A stretch of DNA of 64,000 nt from Tyto alba (lineage: Eukaryota > Chordata > Aves > Strigiformes > Tytonidae), in the NCBI RefSeq assembly GCF_018691265.1, contig NW_024881296.1:11067427-11131426 (forward strand). Direction: 5' to 3'. The notes below the pieces were generated by a model that saw only the letters and a program-made list of their open reading frames with translations, was not told the origin of the DNA and ran no database searches. This document shows, piece by piece, positions 12,801 to 24,300 of this stretch. Every line of letters starts with the position of its first letter. The first letter of the stretch is position 1. The position numbers and the translations under genes were made by a program.

Positions 12801-15800
12801 ATCTGATACGTTAAGTGTTTTCTCTTCCTTGGCTTCCTTTGCTTTGTAATTATGCTACTAGGGCTCCTTTTTTGCCTTTGTTACTCCTGATATCTTCCTA
12901 CTCCCTGGTTTATCAAAATTTGTAGATAGTTTCGCAACTTGCCTTTAAGTCAAATTTAGTTTTACTTTCAAAATTTTTAGAAAAAAGCCAAAACAAAGCA
13001 AAAACCAAACATACATCATGTTTCGTTTCAGCTGTTCTACATTCACTTCATCTGCCTTTTCACAGAAAGTTACTTTTAAAGCTGTGTAGTAGAAATCAAC
13101 AGTGTTAAAAACCTCTAAATTGTAATGTCAGGAATGTTCCTGCCAGACCTTACTAGTTTTTTTAAGCCTGTGAGAGTAAATGTGTAATGCTTAATTCTTT
13201 CATAAATGGTTAATTCTAGAACATGCTTATACAGTGATGCTTAACTTGTCTTCAGATTTAGAAGAAATCTCAGATGGAGATCTGTTGAACCAGTATTCAT
13301 TTTCAAAAGCAAAAAAATTCAAGAAGGAGAATGATTATGATGGTCAAGCACAAAAGAAAGTCTCGGCAATACAGAGTCTTGATTCTTCAGGGAATTCTGT
13401 CACTCAGGAAAGCTCTAACTCGCTACCCAGAGTTAGAAATAAATTTGCTTCCTTTCTGCAAAGGAAAAACAAAGAGAAGGATGCTGTAGTTGTTCCAGGA
13501 ACAAGAAGCAGGTATGCTTGAATCACATGTTTTAATAAGTAGCAAAATACTATCTGCTGTCCTGGTTGCTGAAATAGCCCGAATACTGAGAATGAGAAGA
13601 ATGCTACCTCAGACTTTTTTAGACTGCTGTATTAATGCACCTGTAGTACTGACCTGAGATGGAGAACAGAGAACCCTTTGTGCTAGGCATGCTGTATGTG
13701 TGTGAGATATAGATAACTAATGTTGATTTATTTTTTTTTTACTGCAGAAATTAAGACTGTGAGACTATTCAATACAGTCTAGCCTCTGTGTATCAAAATC
13801 AATTAGGAATTGGCCATATTTCTTTTCCAAGCAAAGGTCATATGACATCTCAAAAAAAAAAAACAAAAAAAAACCAAAAAAAAACAAAGTTTGCTGCTTT
13901 ATGCCAAATGTGTAACTAGTTAGTGAATATACAGACTTATGATGACAGGGTTTTTGTTTGTTTCAGTAAAGCCAACGCTGGTCATACTGTATGACAAATA
14001 CCTATTCTTAGCCCATCCCATTGAGTTGATGCTCCTGATCTCTGCAGCAGCACTTTGAGAAGAGGGACTTTGGGTTTGTTATGTTTTTTTTTTAATTGGC
14101 TATGTGTTATGGGTTTTTTGGTCACATTTGGCTTATTGTATAATTTTTATCTTAATTTGAATATTTTTGAGCAGTGTAATTTTACGGAATAGTCTTAATG
14201 CTGAGGTTCTTTAGCTTTAATGCACACCATCCTGAACTGAAAGTTTTGTTATGTTGCATCAAAAATTAAAGAGTTGTCAGTGATGGATGGTAGGTTCTTC
14301 TCTAAATCAATGATCAGTTTCTTAAAAAGCTCTGACTCGTACTTATTCTTAGGAGGTGCTGTTATAGCATGGAAAAGAACTAGACAGGTTCTAGTTTCCT
14401 TGATAAGAGGTGCTGAAGTGTTTCACTACCGTTTAGCTTTATAATAATTAATGAATACATTCTTAAATTTTGTAGGATTTCTAGATGTTTCTCTCTTTCA
14501 GATGAACGTTACTGGTATTTCAATCAATGAATGACATGCTTACAGATGGCTTTTTCCTTTTTTTTTTTTTACTGTTACCTGTTAAATGCCTTCCTGAGGG
14601 ACTAAGACTTTGATCATTGTCAAAATAAATTGTGTCTGCAAGTGCACTTCAAAAATAAAATTGGAGACAACTATTTATGGATTTAGGAGATGACATACTC
14701 ATTTGCAGTAACTTTCTTTTCCCTTGCCTTTACCTTTTTTTAATTTTTTAGGTTCTTCTGCAATGATGCAATTATGTTTGACAATATACCAAAGAAGGAT
14801 GACAGTGATCTAACTGAAGATGCTGAGCGGGATTGCCAGAAACAGGAAGTAAAACACATAGCAGATGATGTTTCTCAGTTTTCAGAAACTGAAAAATCAA
14901 TAAGGACTAGCTTTTCACCTCCTGGAGAAATGCAGAAAAACTGCTTCCGGTGGTTTAACAGCCTCTTAAATAATTCAGGAAATCCTGGTCCATCTCGTAC
15001 TGTATTTTCACAGCAGTTTCACCAACAAAGAGGCAACTGCATGGTATCCCAGGAAAATCAGATTAATGGGGTACAGACAGAGAGTGGGGCAGTGTGTGAT
15101 GAACTGGAGGAAGAATCCTTCCCCTTACCAGAACTGGAACGGTCATCACAGTCTCAAAGGCCTTGTGAGTCATCAGAATGCAGTTTGGAGTCTTCAGAAA
15201 TACCGCAAGTGTCTAACAACAGTTCGGATACAGAAGTAAGAAAACTAGACATGGTTTCAGCATTTGCTTTCACTTTAAATTATAAAATAAATTGTCTTTT
15301 TGTCAGAATGATACCATGCAGATTATGTAGCTTGTGTTAACAAAACTTGTCAATGCTTAAGATAGTTGTGTAGAATGGATTGGCTTACTAGCTTAAATCA
15401 AGTCTGTTCTCTGGTTTTAGTTTGTCTTCAGTCTTTCCACTGGGATCACTACAGTGGGTCATAAAAACACCTGGTAGGCTAGCTTTTGTTCTCTGCTTTT
15501 GTTAGTCCCTGAAGTACTTTCAGAAAGTATATGTATGTAATCAGTGTTGCTGACTGAAAATAAGCCCAGATTTTTGTATACATTACTAGAATTGCTGAAA
15601 ATATTATACCTTATAAGGTATATATGTGTAGATATATACATTGTGTGGAAAAAAAAAAAAAAAAAAAACAAAAAACAAAACCACCACCTGTTTTAAAACC
15701 AAATTAATTTTCTTCTGATGAAGGAATCGGACTCCAGTTCAAAACTGGCTGATGATCAATGTACTCGATCTCCAGTATTTCCTGCTGTTCAAACTGACAG

Positions 15801-18800
15801 AAAAAATACAATAATAAAGGCCAAGGTAAGAAATCTTTTAACTTTACTGTGAGCTCTACTAAACTCTGAAAGTAATTTTTTTTTGTTTTCTACTACTTTA
15901 TTCTAGAACTCTTAATGAAAGAGTCTTAAGCAATGCACATGTTGGCAAGAGATAACTATGTTCTTGTTCATCTATATCAGAGCTGAGATAAACTTTAACC
16001 AGGCCACCTGTGATTAATATCACAGTTGCAACTTTTGGAGATTTTAAACACTGGCATAAAGAGACCAATCCAAAGCAAAAAAAACTTCTTAATTTTTGTT
16101 AGACATGCTAAATACACATGTTTTATGATGCAAGTTGCAGTCACCTTCATAATCCAAATGCAGTCACAAGATACAACCTCATTCCATTGCTTGACTTAAA
16201 TCTGCTAGTTTAACAGTCTCCTTGCTCTTTGACTAGAAGAAGGATTATTTAAATTTCAAAATCTGGAAAAGTCTTAGTCAGCCTTTCTTGTTTAATGATT
16301 TTAGTTAAAAGACTTGTTAGACGCTAACGAATCAGTATGGAAGGACAATCAATTTTCCTTCAGAGTCAGCATTTCAGTTATTTTTTTCTATTGGTTGGGC
16401 ACCCATAATTTGACTTCTATGTGGTTTCTTAGATATCTAAGAATAAACTTATATTCCTTGTCTTTGTGACATTTCTAAGAGCTTTACCCATTTGTCTAGT
16501 TTACAAAACTTTGAAGACCTTAACAGCTAAAAGTGCTCTAACTCCTTAGGCACTGTCATAGTGTTGGCCAGAAGATTCATAAATCAAAGGAAGATGCTTT
16601 TGACCTTTTTTGTACACCCCTACTAACTTCTTTCTCATAGACAAGACTAAAAATCACAAGTTTCTCTCTGCAGAACAAGACTATTGTGTGTTTTGTATGA
16701 CAGTGACATCTTGTGGTTATTGCTAGTAACCTCTGTGTTAAACTGGAATTTACACCTCTCTTCTGGAATACCCGATTACAGAAATTAATGCTTTTTCTTT
16801 AGATTAACATTTTGATCACTTCTGCTCAACAAGGCTGTACAATGAAATGAAATCATCCTGGGATTCAGAATTTCATTACTTTGTTTTTAAGAATATATTT
16901 CTATAAAATGAAAATAATTTATTAATAATAGAATATAACATATATTTTTAAGAATATGCTTTGCTCACCTTAACGGCATATTGTGAGAATGAGTATACCA
17001 AATACAGGGGAATGAATACACCGTATGGAAGTACCCAGGTAATATAAACATCATATGTAAACAAATTTTCAGGATGCTTGGAGCTCTCCAGACAATAGGA
17101 ATCTGCTGAAAATCTATGAAGACAGTAGGGTTAGTTTAGGGCAAGCAGCTAGTAGGAGGATTTCTTCCACTGATTTCCTTGGCTGTGCATTCTCTCTGCT
17201 TCCTTTATGTGCTGGTAATAATACTTACAATGAGTTGGACCAGAAAACTGACCTTGCTGAAAACTTGATAGCAACAGCAAAAAGGTCAATATTGGAACTC
17301 TGGCCCACCCAGGCTCTCGGGCTCGTGTGAGTTGTAGCACCAGTGAGACCACTGGAACAAGTAGCCAGGATTGAAGAGGGGGCAGGAAGAGATAAGAATC
17401 ACCACTTTTGTCTAGGTTTTCCCTTGGGATTGTTTACTGCAAGTATAAAACAAGGGAAATCTTTTCTTGTACACTAAAAGATACCAAAAGGGAACAATGA
17501 GTTCCAGATTTAGGGAAGAAGCAGTCAATCACTTAAAATAAATTATTCTGACTTTGGTAGGCTGAATACAATAGCTGATATGTTGAAAAATTTAATAATT
17601 GAGGGAGGCAATGTGGGCAAGTTGTCCACTCTTATCTTGGTTCCAGTCCAAAATGTGAAGTACCTAGATAGTCAATTCTAATATCAAAAGTAATAGAACC
17701 TTTTCTTTAACAGATGCCTATAAGATAGTGAGCTCTCTAGGACCTTGTTTTTTCCAGCTGTTGTTTTTACTGCTGATTATTTTCCACAATTGCTGAGTTC
17801 AGTAAAGAGACTGATCTACTCTGGTTTTTAGTTTCTTAGTGGGTGTTCGACAGACAGCTTTGTCTACTTTTGGGTTAGTTAAATTAAGTTATAACTCAAT
17901 ATAATTCAGTATCACAAAGAAAGGTAGGATTATGGGTGACTTCACACGTTACAAAATGGGTGAGGTGATAGAAAAACGGCAAAATATTATAAAGCATAGA
18001 GTTTCAGGATTTTATTTTTATACTTCCTAGTATTCTTGTATTGTTCCAATTTTTAGCCTACATTTTCTTTTTTTTCCCCAAATTTTATTTGGGATTCCAG
18101 TATCTGCTTAGTCTATTCAGACAGAAACAATGTCATTTCAATGAAAAACTATATAACAAGTGTGTGTGGTGGGGGAATGTCAAAATGCAATGAAATTTTG
18201 GGAGGAACTGAGGTATGAGTTCTCCTTGAAAGAAAGACTGCCAACGTCTTTTAAGAAAGGTAGGTGTTGAGTGATCAATAGAAAATACTTGGATGAGAAA
18301 GAGCTATTTTCATGAGTTAAGTGAAGCACCTGAAGTAGGCAGAGATGTCCCATCTTTGAAAGATGATCCAGCAAAACAGGAAAGATGAATAATTTAGAAC
18401 AAAATGCTTTATTCTTAACATTATCCAAATGGGAAACATGAGGGTTATTTATAGCCTAGGTATCCTAAACTAATCTTACATAGCCAGCTGTAAAATAAGA
18501 ACTGTTTACAGCTGTAGACAGTCACAATCTCTCCTGCAGGTATGGTATTTTGATAATTATGTTTTGGTCCTCGTAATGACAGACAAAAGCTAAAATAGCA
18601 GGCTAGGAGTAAGTGATCACTTAGAAGCTGGTAACGGTGAGCCATTCATATTCTACAACAAAGTGGCAGAAGGGCTCAAACACCAAAGCTGGTTTGCCAG
18701 TTCTTACAGCTGCGTTATGTCTACTGTGTTTAAGATGCCAATTCTTATATTATAGAAGCTATCTAAATATACCTTGTAGCAGCTCAGATTGCATGATCTC

Positions 18801-20957
18801 AATACAACGTGAAGCACTTCATTTTTGATTATAAGCTTTGCAGCATTTTAACCATTTATGCTGTAAAATTGAAATCTCACAGGTTCCTGGTTTACATAAG
18901 TCCAGTTGTATAGGGTCACGTATTGTAACAAAGCTCAAGCCATTGATACCAGCTAAAGTAAGCGGATTAAGCAAGAAACTGTCACTCGTGCAGAAGAGAA
19001 ATCACTGTGATGCTGAAAACAGGCTGGGACTGCAAGCTACCATTAGTGATCTCCGGAAAAACTTCCAATTTAAGAGGTGAGTTACTTTAATCCTTTACTT
19101 AGCAGCCTGTACATTTTTTTTTTTTTTCCCAAAGAGACAATTTTCAAAGCGGACTCTACACATTTCCTCTACCCAATTCAATAAAGATAATAGCTTGATA
19201 CATATTTTCTACATACAATTTTTAATTTCCTAAGTTTAATGTAACCATGAAGTATGATTTTTGGTAAATATACTCTTCTAATTCCCTTTTCCTAACCAGG
19301 AAAACTCACAGCTAAAATTCATTTATTGAAGTAGTGCATTTAGTTTAATATCGTTGTTTGACTTCTAACACCAAAAGGCATTTCTTAGTCTAAATGCAAA
19401 AGCTGCATAAAAATTGTCAAACTTAATTGAATACAAGGTTGTTTCTCTTTAACTCTATGTGCCTCTCACATTTTGAGATGGCTGATTGTCAGAACTGTTC
19501 TGCTTTCAAGATGATGGTGAATTAATGGAATATTTCTGTTAGTTGAAGTCTCTGGTTACGAGAGACATTTTTGCACACTATAAAATGCTATTGTTTTCCC
19601 TTGTGCAGATGTCTTGGCTAACTTGAAGTTTCTGCAAATATCTCAAAGGTTTGAACTTGAAAGACAATGATTATTTAAAAAAAAAAAGTAGTGTAGGTAT
19701 TCTAACATATACTATTTCCATGGGCTCAGGTAAAAACTCCTGGTGGCAAAGCTTTCCCAGCTCCCAGTAGCAACTTCAACTTTAAATAGATAAGTCTTGT
19801 TTAAATAAAATTATTCTCCATTAACCTGAAACCAAATGTGAGTAGGACTAAAGTATTATCTTTGCACCAAGTAGTAAATGTGAGAGTGGTGAGCATGTGT
19901 TAAGTCAGCTGAATATATTTTAGTCAGTCTGGGCTTTATGGTAGGCTACTACAAACATAAAACTGATTTATGTCAATACAGCAAGCAGTATTTTTAAACA
20001 GTTTTAGAAGTCTTACCTTTTAATGCACATCAATAAGATAATAAGAATGACAGTTTCAAAGAGGAAGTGAAAGTGCTTGCATATGTATTGCTTGACCTCT
20101 AATTGGGAATATCTGGCCAGGGAGAAAATTCAAATATTTTGATTTATCAGAATACAGGCAGATAAAACAGTTAGCCTATATGGCACTCGATTACCTTTCT
20201 CCATTGACGGTTGCAAGATTTAGCTCCCAACATTCATATTTTATCCATCCAGTTCTGGTTGCTCTGTAACTTCCAGGTATATACTAGGGATATATATTTT
20301 TGTATATATTACTTCTATGTAAATAAAGTACTTGTTTATTAGCTTTTAGGGGATTATTTTCTTAATTTATTTCAGTAAAAGATTTTTCTTGCTGCCAGGA
20401 CTTAGCTCTGAGTATTCTGTTTATTGTTTTTTCAAACTTTATAAAGTTTCTAAGTTATCCTTATGGCTTAATAATTATATTGTCTGATGGCAAATAAATC
20501 ATGTGGAACATTAATCTGTTCTATCCTAATGTGAAGACTCACGAGGTACATATGAAACTAGTTATTCAAAAGACTTAAAAGTTAAGGAAGCATGTACAAC
20601 CCAGAGTAGCATGGGGTACATACATCTTCCAGATACAGGGCTGTAGCCATCATTCTGCCACAGGATTAACTGGAACAGTTGAAAACTTTCAGTGAAGTCA
20701 TTCAGTAGTTAGGTGAGGGGTCTTGCTTTGTTTTAACCCATATGTTCTTACAAGCCTGTGGTTAGAAGCTTACAATATCATAATATTTTGGGGTTTTGTT
20801 TTCTTTTTTGTGCAGAGAATATGACAAACTTCCTTCTTGTAAAAAGTCAGATCCATTGTCTCCAATCAAAGATAATATACAGCTCACTCCGGAAACAGAA
20901 GAAGAAATCTTTAATCATCTGGAACATAGTCATGTTCAGAGAGCTATATTACAATGA
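3688..20957 (+). CDS. EXO1: Exonuclease 1 (whole coding region, 13 coding exons)
   Basis: Nuclear 5'-3' double-strand DNA exonuclease and flap endonuclease used in mismatch repair, end resection and recombination, working with MSH2/MLH1 and PCNA. Coding exons: 3688-3848, 6050-6169, 7085-7208, 7972-8109, 8327-8539, 10261-10448, 11306-11402, 12007-12223, 13256-13511, 14752-15235, 15724-15825, 18883-19076, 20816-20957. All introns are GT-AG, and the sum is 2436 nt (811 residues plus stop), against 846 in human. The N-terminal XPG-N/XPG-I nuclease (about 1-350) aligns to the human protein without gaps and keeps Asp30, Asp78, Glu150, Asp152, Asp171, Asp173 and Asp225. The tail keeps the KRPR nuclear signal (415-418), the RSRFF MLH1 box (503-507) and a VQRAI-type C-terminus. 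The start ATG has a strong context (A at -3, G at +4). Nothing suggests a pseudogene. Confidence 0.97.
5926..5953. repeat. Perfect 14-bp tandem duplication in an EXO1 intron
   Basis: AGTCCTAAACTTAC occurs twice back to back (5926-5939 and 5940-5953), about 100 bases upstream of an EXO1 exon. It looks like a recent small slippage or duplication event with no evident function. Confidence 0.8.
6050..6169 (+). CDS. EXO1: EXO1 coding exon 2 (residues 54-93)
   Basis: Acceptor GATACAG precedes 6050 and donor GA|GTAAGT follows 6169. The exon encodes the hydrophobic strand leading to [10 protein letters not shown], with catalytic Asp78, and the start of the basic helical region that contacts the DNA 5' end. 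Confidence 0.95.
7085..7208 (+). CDS. EXO1: EXO1 coding exon 3 (residues 94-135)
   Basis: Acceptor TTTCCAG, donor AAA|GTAAGT. It encodes [13 protein letters not shown] and then [19 protein letters not shown], the helical-arch region of the nuclease domain, co-linear with human EXO1. A chance ATG in intron sequence upstream extends the open frame but is not the exon start. Confidence 0.95.
7972..8109 (+). CDS. EXO1: EXO1 coding exon 4 (residues 136-181)
   Basis: Acceptor CGTACAG, donor AAG|GTAGGG, exactly 46 codons in phase 0. It carries two signature motifs of the XPG-I domain: [12 protein letters not shown] (Glu150, Asp152) and [11 protein letters not shown] (Asp171, Asp173), four of the metal-coordinating acids. 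All are intact. Confidence 0.96.
8327..8539 (+). CDS. EXO1: EXO1 coding exon 5 (residues 182-252)
   Basis: Acceptor TTTCCAG, donor AAG|GTAAAC, 71 codons in phase 0. It encodes [13 protein letters not shown] with Asp225, followed by [13 protein letters not shown], the helix-two-turn-helix segment that binds duplex DNA in FEN1-family nucleases. Confidence 0.96.
10261..10448 (+). CDS. EXO1: EXO1 coding exon 6 (residues 253-314)
   Basis: The acceptor has a long T tract (TTTTTGACAG ends 10260); donor CG|GTATCC follows 10448. It encodes [15 protein letters not shown], then [21 protein letters not shown] and [12 protein letters not shown], all close to the human sequence at the end of the nuclease core. 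Confidence 0.94.
11306..11402 (+). CDS. EXO1: EXO1 coding exon 7 (residues 315-347)
   Basis: Acceptor GGAACAG, donor CAG|GTAACA. The 33 residues encoded include [15 protein letters not shown] and DNYNPDTAQ, matching the human [24 protein letters not shown] region. This exon has no long open frame of its own and was placed by homology and splice phase. Confidence 0.94.
12007..12223 (+). CDS. EXO1: EXO1 coding exon 8 (residues 348-419)
   Basis: Acceptor TTTTTTTTTTGTAG, donor ACTG|GTATGT. It encodes the start of the less conserved regulatory tail. Recognisable matches to human are NSIWSRDY, the ISLKGLKLP segment and AKRPRT. KRPR at 415-418 corresponds to the mapped nuclear localisation signal of human EXO1. 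Confidence 0.92.
13256..13511 (+). CDS. EXO1: EXO1 coding exon 9 (residues 420-504)
   Basis: I placed the acceptor at TTGTCTTCAG (ends 13255) because the product then reads [16 protein letters not shown], like the human KRPRS-AELSEDDLL. A second acceptor, CTTATACAG (ends 13234), is also in frame and would add seven residues. The exon encodes [20 protein letters not shown] and VVVPGTRSR. Donor AG|GTATGC follows 13511 and splits the Arg505 codon in the MLH1-interaction box. Confidence 0.9.
13848..13889. repeat. A-rich low-complexity tract in EXO1 intron
   Basis: Poly-A interrupted by single C residues. Similar A- or T-rich runs occur in other EXO1 introns (near 4110, 5810, 7530 and 15650). They may be old poly-A tails or slippage tracts; no element body is recognisable beside them. 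Confidence 0.5.
14752..15235 (+). CDS. EXO1: EXO1 coding exon 10 (residues 505-666)
   Basis: Acceptor TAATTTTTTAG, donor GAA|GTAAGA. It completes RSRFF (503-507), the MIP-box that binds MLH1, then encodes a long acidic, serine-rich, presumably disordered tail with SFSPPGEMQ (human TISPPTLG), CFRWFNSLL, and [18 protein letters not shown] (human SSQSQESGEFSLQSS). Overall divergence is high but motif order is conserved. Confidence 0.92.
15724..15825 (+). CDS. EXO1: EXO1 coding exon 11 (residues 667-700)
   Basis: A short 34-codon exon with acceptor TTCTTCTGATGAAG and donor AAG|GTAAGA. It encodes [12 protein letters not shown] and ends TIIKAK, where human has SDSEESD and RNK. It is supported by phase continuity with both neighbours and weak residue similarity; a poly-A tract ends about 60 bases upstream in the intron. 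Confidence 0.82.
18883..19076 (+). CDS. EXO1: EXO1 coding exon 12 (residues 701-764)
   Basis: Acceptor AATCTCACAG, donor AG|GTGAGT. It encodes VPGLHKSS, then [24 protein letters not shown] and KNFQFKR, aligned without gaps to human VPGLYKSS ... AENKPGLQ. The segment aligned to the human PCNA-interacting box QIKLNELW reads QATISDLR (751-758): the glutamine, an aliphatic at +3 and the leucine are kept, but the final tryptophan is arginine. Confidence 0.93.
20816..20957 (+). CDS. EXO1: EXO1 last coding exon (residues 765-811)
   Basis: Acceptor TTTTGTGCAG; TGA stop at 20955-20957. It encodes [20 protein letters not shown] and ends HVQRAILQ, close to human LPPCKKPLSPVRDNIQLT ... VQRAIFQ. The conserved extreme C-terminus lies in the region that contacts MSH2 in human EXO1. 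Confidence 0.94.
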
Positions 20958-21134
20958 ACTGTATGCTATACATGATAGGATGCATTTTTAATCATTGTCA
21001 AAATTTGCCTTCTGGATATTTCATCAATATAGAAAAGATGCTTTGAAAACCAACTATATATTTTAGTCTGACTAGTGATTTGTCATCGTTTTTATAAAAG
21101 CATTAATTGAAAGGTGCAGTTCTATAGTAGCTGG

Positions 21135-21140
21135 AATAAA
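21135..21140 (+). terminator. EXO1: Candidate EXO1 poly(A) signal, proximal
   Basis: Canonical AATAAA 178 bases after the stop codon. A second AATAAA lies at 21380-21385. The choice is unverified. Confidence 0.4.
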
Positions 21141-21379
21141 ATCCTTCAGATGCCTGTGTTCCCTTCTTCAAAGTCCCATGCTAAACTTTTGTCCAAACCT
21201 TTTTCAGCCGCCCTGGGCATTTTATGTTGGTCACATATGCAATTCAAGTTCCTGCAACAGCTATGGCCTTGCCTTTGCACAAAAACAGCAGAAGAAGTTT
21301 GTGTCTTTAATTTTTAACAGTTGATAATTTTTTTGCCTCTTGTTCTTTTGTCTTGAGCCTAATCTGGCTCTAAGACAGG

Positions 21380-21385
21380 AATAAA
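21380..21385 (+). terminator. EXO1: Candidate EXO1 poly(A) signal, distal
   Basis: Canonical AATAAA 423 bases after the stop codon. It is an alternative to the proximal hexamer. Confidence 0.35.
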
Positions 21386-21399
21386 ACTGCTGTTTAAGG

Positions 21400-24300
21400 C
21401 TCATAACAGCCTTCACTGTACTTCCAGCACACTGGTAACTATTTCTTTTCCCTGTAAGGTAACATCTCTCTCAACAGTTAGCTTTGTTTGATACAGTCAT
21501 ATTACTGGTGAGAATAACTTGGGGACTGCAGAAAGGAATATCAGATATTAGGTCTCCAAATTCTCACATTAATAGAATGATCTCTGGAGAAATACAGTGT
21601 GTTCTTCTGTTTTACCTGCTCTTTCCATGTTTGTAGTCTTATCCAACAGCAAACACACAAAATATCAGTCCTTGGAGCTAAGGATTACAAAAGAGCCTGT
21701 CCTCACAATCAACCAACCAAGCTTCAGTCTTCAACAGCCGATCAACTAAAGGGAAGGAATCCAGACTCGGGTCCCTGCTTTGGATGACTGAATTATCATG
21801 AAATATGATGGGATTTCAGGTTTCTACCTTTAAAATCAGGATTTGAGTCAATGTAAAGATATATTAAAGTTTTTTCCTTTTTTTAGGCAAGGATGGATAG
21901 TGTCTCTTTCTGCAGCAGATGAAGGTACAAAAGGATATCTGAACTTCTGAAATGAATCCTTTCCGTTCCCGAGATGAATACTTTCCTGCCACCTTTGAGC
22001 TCTTTTTCAAAACTTTAAAGTTTGAAATTGACCTATGAAAGGCAGGGCTTTTTTTTTAATTCCAATGTACTTTTTTCTCTTTAAGAGACTTTGCATCTAT
22101 AAGGTGACTGGCTGCATTAAATTACAAAGAAGCTGCTTACAAGAGTGGGTTATGTGTACATTTGTGGGAGCGGTCCTCTTATTTGTGTTGAAGGTATGGC
22201 ATATAAGGAACTGAAGCAATGATGCTTTAGGACAGGCTTCCTCTCATGTGCACCACTAGAAAATCCCTACTGAAAGGCAGGTGTTTTAACATTGATGTTC
22301 AAGGAGAATTTTTATCCCTGGTATGATGTGACAACTAGAGGCCAGGGATAAATGTTTCTGTGTTTCCAGTCATAGAACTATTGCCTAGAATGAAGGTTTG
22401 TGTGTTGCTACAAGTATAGTAATAAGGACAGAATGAATTTTTGAAGGGAAAAGATAAGTACTTTGTTTTCCTCCATTACTTATTTATCAGTGTGGGAGTT
22501 GCAAGGTTACTTTGTACAGTCCATCCTTGCCTGTTGCCTGCTCTTCAGTCAAAGAGCTGCATGTTCCTGCTTTAGTGGGTCATTAGAAGAGACAAACCAC
22601 TCCTGTTTGTATTTTCAAGGACAGGTAATTTTAAGGGAGTATAACTACATATATAAAAGCAGTACTGCCTTTCTTAATTCTGCTGACTGCATGTACTGTC
22701 TTGCCTGTTCTTATAGTTCATTTATTGAAAATCCCATCACTTGTTTTACTCTAGCTTCTCTGAAGAGAGAATCGGAGGAAATAAAGAAAATGTTATATAG
22801 ACATTCATAGTGATGTTATTTTGTCACAAACAGGTGGACTGTTTTTTTCCTGTATACTCCTGTATGGCCAGGAGAGTAAAAGTATTGACAATGCCCTAAA
22901 AGGCATAAGGCATGTAATAACTTGCTGGAGTGCTATTTCAGTGGTAGGTATTAGTGGAATTATTTATGCAAATGTGCTTCTTGATTGTATTACATTGTAT
23001 GGTCTTGAAGTAGATTTCTTAAAAATACTGTAGAATTTCTGGTTTGTGCTTTGGAGATCTTGAGTTCTAACTTCACATTATAGGAGATTCTTGTCAGGAA
23101 GTAGCTAATGGAGTAGAGGGCTATTTCACTACATGTAAGTATATAATACATGTAATCGTATAATATCATGTAAGTTTTATAGTTAAGCATGGAGTTCTTG
23201 GGTTGGTGTTATGAAAGATGCAATACCATATATGCAAATGAATTTGTGCAAGACTTTTATTCCCGAGTTAAAATTGACTCTGGGTAGTGTAATATAGCAA
23301 AAATTATTCAATATCAAAATAGGAGAAATTATTGAAAGGTATGATGGGGAGGGGGGATAATATAAAACATGCCACAGTGAAAATTAAAAAATAAGGGAAA
23401 ATAAACTTGGAGAGAAGGAAGGAGAGTTTGATGTTGTTAAAAATGCAGGTGTTTGAAAGTTGGAGGATATGAGGGTGGTTGGAAAACAGTAGGAGTAAAT
23501 GGAAACAGATGACAACTTGGAGGCATATGTCTGTGGTGTTTGCTTTTTAATCTAATTTTTTTTTTTTTAATTGGAAGAGGTGGGGAATACTTGCAGTAGG
23601 AAGTAATTAAGCTGGAGAAATGGGCACATATATCTCTGCATATCTCTGTAGGCATTTAAAACTTGTCTCCTTTAAGCTCAGGTAGAAAAGCAATTTTTCA
23701 GAAGTATTCAGAGGTTTAAGATGATTCTTTTTGGCTGATGTGGTAATATTTGCTTTGAAAGATAGGCTTGAGAAAAGGGTTGCTTCTCCTGATGTGTTTA
23801 CACAGCAAAGTATTAAGTATAGGCAGATTCCTCTGGTACTGCTGCAGGAGAGTTATTAAGTAGGTGTTTTTCTTAATTTACAAATCATATTTAACATTCT
23901 TCTCAATTCAAGAATATTCTACTGGAGACTGAGGAGTTCTATGTTTTAAGGCATGTTTTAAAAACTGTTTACATCTTTGTGTCTGCAGAATGCATATTCT
24001 ATGCATGGAGTGAATTTTGTCAGATTTTATAAGAACATAAATCATTTTGAGGTACAATTAATGACTTCTATAAGAAACAGTAGGACACCTACTGTGTCCT
24101 ACACTGCTTATGTAATACAATAAAATATATCATTCTGTTTGTTTAAAATCTGAAGCTTTGTTACATATGCTGCATCTAAATTACTTCTATGATTTTTTTG
24201 ATCATCTGTGATCACGTTTTAAAACTAAATTTTCACCTTCACTTTAGACTGAAGAATAATGTTCTGTGGTGAATTACATGAGACTGCCCCATTTGGAGTA

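Larger units (their letters stand above)
20958..21400 (+). other. EXO1: Probable EXO1 3' untranslated region
   Basis: The sequence downstream of the stop codon has no further coding signal. Candidate poly(A) signals AATAAA occur at 21135-21140 and 21380-21385, and either would give a short 3' UTR. Transcript ends cannot be decided without cDNA. Confidence 0.5.
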
